7,687 nt of DNA, taken from positions 1 to 7,687 of the forward strand of contig USBM01000102.1 in assembly GCA_900552885.1 (NCBI GenBank), given 5' to 3'. The DNA is from an uncultured Clostridium sp. Lineage in GTDB: Bacteria; Bacillota; Clostridia; Lachnospirales; Lachnospiraceae. A program made the translations under genes and the position numbers. Shown here one piece after another: positions 5,784 to 7,687 of this stretch (positions are counted from its first letter, which is position 1; each line of letters opens with the position of its first letter). The notes beneath the pieces are model-generated. The model was not told the origin of the DNA, searched no databases, and saw nothing but the letters and a program-made list of their open reading frames with translations.

Positions 5784-7625
5784 TCAATCTCTATTGTATG
5801 ATCTCATTTCTTCTATCACATCAGCAATTACCTTTACGCGCTGATCAAATGTATGTTCTTTCAGCACAATCTCTTTCCCAGCCTGTGCTTTTTCTTTTCT
5901 CTCTTCCTCATGTGTTAAATAATAATCAATCTTCGCCGCCAGATCTTCCCGGTCGTGATACGTAACAACTGCCCCCTGAAAGATCTCATCCATTCCAGGC
6001 ACCTCATCACTGATAACAAAGGCTCCCACCGCCAAAGCATCAAATATCCGATTGGATATAATTCCATACTCCCGCATATCGTCCCAATGATCATTTAACA
6101 AGATCTTTGCATCATGATACGCCTGACCTACCTCTTCATTTGCAATATAGTCAGACACAACATAGTCCTGTACCGGGAATTCTTCCCAATGTCTTCCATA
6201 CACAGTCAGATGATGTTTGGTTGGCAATAAATCTTTCAAGATCTGACGATATACCCGTCTGCTGTTACCTACAAATAGTAACTCATATTCTTTCTGTACT
6301 TCATCCTTACACTGCATGATCTGTGGATCTGTACATTGCATCAAAACACCTGACTTCGTCCGGATCCTGTTTCCAAGCTGATCTTTCATTCTCTGCGATG
6401 CAAAAAATACATAATCAAACCGGTCATATTCCCGAATATCTGTCTCTGCCGGATGGGAAATATTCCACATAATATAGCGTTGTCCGGTTGCAACTCCCGG
6501 ATAATACGCTTTCACGCCACGTAATACAATAACATACTTTGCCATGCTCAGATCATACCAATGTTCCTTTGAACGTACATTAACCCGGTAGCCGAGTTTC
6601 TCAAATTCTCTCTTCATTGCCATGGCATAATGATAGTCTCCCCAGAACTTCTTCGTATCATCCTCCGGCATAGCTCCGCATATATCAATCTCATCTTCCT
6701 GCAACGAACCACCTGTTCCGTATATTCCAATCAGTTCTTCTTTGGACAGGTTCTGATCTATTGTAATAATATTGCCAGATTCTCCAGCTTCTAACAATCT
6801 GTTAACAAGAAATGTCTGCCATCTTCCCCGGAACACCTCACGGTTATAGACTTCTCTCTTCTTCCGGTCCTCCGGTGTCTCATCACGCTCTCCATCATAC
6901 AATACCAGACTATTTCCACAGTAGTAATTATGATAGCCTGCCCAATGTACTTTCAGGCATAGATCCACATCTTCATAACCATCGTCATAGAGTGGCTCAA
7001 ATCCACCGGCCTCTTCCCATACAGTTCTTCTTACAAGCATGCATATTCCTGATATACAGACGCACTCACAGACCGTTTTCTCTGTCTTTTCTCCTGTAAT
7101 ACGGGTTGGTTTGATCCAGTATTGTTTTCCCAATTTCTGATTATGGAATGTCATTCCTGCATGATAAGTCTGAAATGCCTTGTTCCCTGCCTTTGCAGAA
7201 TATACCAAACGACTGCCGACCGCACCAACATTTTCATGACGATACATAACACATAAAAGTTCATCCAGAAATCCTGCTGTCAATTGTGTATTACCATCCA
7301 GAAACAGCAGATAATCTCCTTTTGCACGCAATACCGCCTCATTCATACATTGTGCACGATTACCCTCTGTCCTGCATTCTATAACCTCATAATGTTCATA
7401 AAATGGTACACGTTGCAATGACTGCTCCAGACTATCACTTTTTTGTGCAATAATAATGATAGAAACGAATGGTTCCTGTTGATCCGTATGAAAACCTGTC
7501 CCATTCTTTTCATACTGTAATTGTTTCTTATTCATCTCCTGCTCTATATGCACACGTCTTCTATATCTTCGGATCTCATCCACTTTTAATATCTTTTTAA
7601 TTGTATTTTTAATCTTTTTATTCAT
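5784..7625 (-). CDS. Two-domain glycosyltransferase: GT2 domain fused to CgeB-like GT-B domain
   Basis: This 613-residue protein would make two glycosidic bonds, or one bond with two cooperating domains, in polysaccharide assembly. After a basic, helical N-terminus (1-50), a GT2 domain spans about 53-275: VSIIIIAQKSD (54-64), DYLLFLDGN (104-112) at the metal site, SGICMLVRR (192-200) and the catalytic-region DDGYEDVDLCLKVHWAGY (214-231). A linker leads to a CgeB/Glyco_trans_1-type domain (about 325-608) with LLFVGNSR (449-456), TVYGRHW (474-480), ILLNDHWDDMREYGIISNR (508-526), FDALAVGAFVISD (528-540) and a closing HTFDQRV helix. The metal motif is DGN instead of the usual NND or DxD, so the GT2 half may have altered metal use. 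The ATG at 7625 is preferred because AAGGGA precedes it; an in-frame GTG at 7667 would add 14 residues but lies inside a hairpin and has no ribosome site. Fusions of this kind recur in Firmicute glycan loci. Sugars are unknown. Confidence 0.87.
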   Translation of the reverse strand: MNKKIKNTIKKILKVDEIRRYRRRVHIEQEMNKKQLQYEKNGTGFHTDQQEPFVSIIIIAQKSDSLEQSLQRVPFYEHYEVIECRTEGNRAQCMNEAVLRAKGDYLLFLDGNTQLTAGFLDELLCVMYRHENVGAVGSRLVYSAKAGNKAFQTYHAGMTFHNQKLGKQYWIKPTRITGEKTEKTVCECVCISGICMLVRRTVWEEAGGFEPLYDDGYEDVDLCLKVHWAGYHNYYCGNSLVLYDGERDETPEDRKKREVYNREVFRGRWQTFLVNRLLEAGESGNIITIDQNLSKEELIGIYGTGGSLQEDEIDICGAMPEDDTKKFWGDYHYAMAMKREFEKLGYRVNVRSKEHWYDLSMAKYVIVLRGVKAYYPGVATGQRYIMWNISHPAETDIREYDRFDYVFFASQRMKDQLGNRIRTKSGVLMQCTDPQIMQCKDEVQKEYELLFVGNSRRVYRQILKDLLPTKHHLTVYGRHWEEFPVQDYVVSDYIANEEVGQAYHDAKILLNDHWDDMREYGIISNRIFDALAVGAFVISDEVPGMDEIFQGAVVTYHDREDLAAKIDYYLTHEEERKEKAQAGKEIVLKEHTFDQRVKVIADVIEEMRSYNRD

Positions 7626-7651
7626 AACTTCCCTTTTATAATATAACACAT

Positions 7652-7687
7652 AAGAAAAGGCTCCCACTCACATAAAAGCAGCAGCCT
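7652..7687 (-). terminator. Terminator-like hairpin upstream of the two-domain glycosyltransferase gene
   Basis: Read on the minus strand, AGGCT (7687-7683) pairs with AGCCT (7662-7658). After a single G-G mismatch, CTGCT (7681-7677) pairs with AGTGG (7668-7664) using two wobble pairs, leaving an 8-nt loop, and TTTTCTT follows the stem (7658-7652). This resembles an intrinsic terminator for a gene lying beyond the window, or an attenuator in the leader of this operon. The stem is imperfect and is cut by the window edge, so it may be longer or may be fortuitous. Confidence 0.35.

Noticed and set aside
7626..7650. Extended -10-like TGTTATATT as a promoter for the cluster
   Set aside because: There is no -35-like hexamer at 16-18 nt, and the predicted transcript start would fall on the ribosome site itself.
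7626..7667. Earlier in-frame GTG start at 7667 for the two-domain glycosyltransferase
   Set aside because: It would add 14 residues, has no ribosome site, and lies within the terminator-like hairpin; the ATG at 7625 has AAGGGA before it and gives a basic N-terminus normal for the family.
1..7687. CRISPR arrays, tRNA or rRNA genes, insertion sequences, prophage or defence genes
   Set aside because: I looked on both strands and saw no spaced direct repeats, cloverleaf-like stretches, transposase motifs or nuclease/helicase motifs; all large frames are explained by glycan genes.

Overview
The window is one block of surface-glycan assembly genes, all on the minus strand and read from right to left. 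Base composition is modest (about 40% G+C in the stretch I counted), genes are packed with gaps of 2-62 nt, ribosome sites are of the GGAGG/AAGGAG type, and the protein families are those of low-GC Gram-positive bacteria. I infer an anaerobic Firmicute (Clostridia, probably Lachnospiraceae-like), but no taxonomic marker gene is present. There are seven substantial genes plus a fragment of an unrelated enzyme at the left edge, and no gene-free stretch longer than 62 nt apart from the right edge.

In transcription order the layout is: a terminator-like hairpin at the right edge (7652-7687); a large two-domain glycosyltransferase with a GT2 domain followed by a CgeB-like GT-B domain (5784-7625); a DUF2142 polytopic membrane protein with a large extracytoplasmic insert after its first membrane segment (3778-5769); a GT2 transferase with an HQDD motif (2945-3775); a 62-nt gap with a possible internal promoter; a polyprenyl-phosphate sugar synthase-like GT2 (2166-2882) paired with a small DUF2304 membrane protein (1770-2159); a GT2 with a DGDD motif (758-1759); and a rhamnosyltransferase-like GT2 with an NND motif (67-738) that is cut short.

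These genes fit the assembly of a branched or decorated cell-wall polysaccharide or capsule. The soluble or peripheral GT2 enzymes would build the repeat on a lipid carrier. The GT2/DUF2304 pair would charge undecaprenyl phosphate with one sugar, as GacI/GacJ do for the group A streptococcal carbohydrate. The multi-pass DUF2142 protein is a candidate for using that lipid-linked sugar outside the membrane. No flippase, ABC exporter, chain-length regulator, nucleotide-sugar pathway or ligase is visible, so the window holds only part of a larger locus.

The most striking feature is the left edge. The last GT2 gene loses its C-terminal part near position 88-103, and the DNA continues in another reading frame as an internal piece of an acetolactate synthase-like thiamine-diphosphate enzyme, with a higher G+C content. 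This is either a real rearrangement or a chimeric assembly join.
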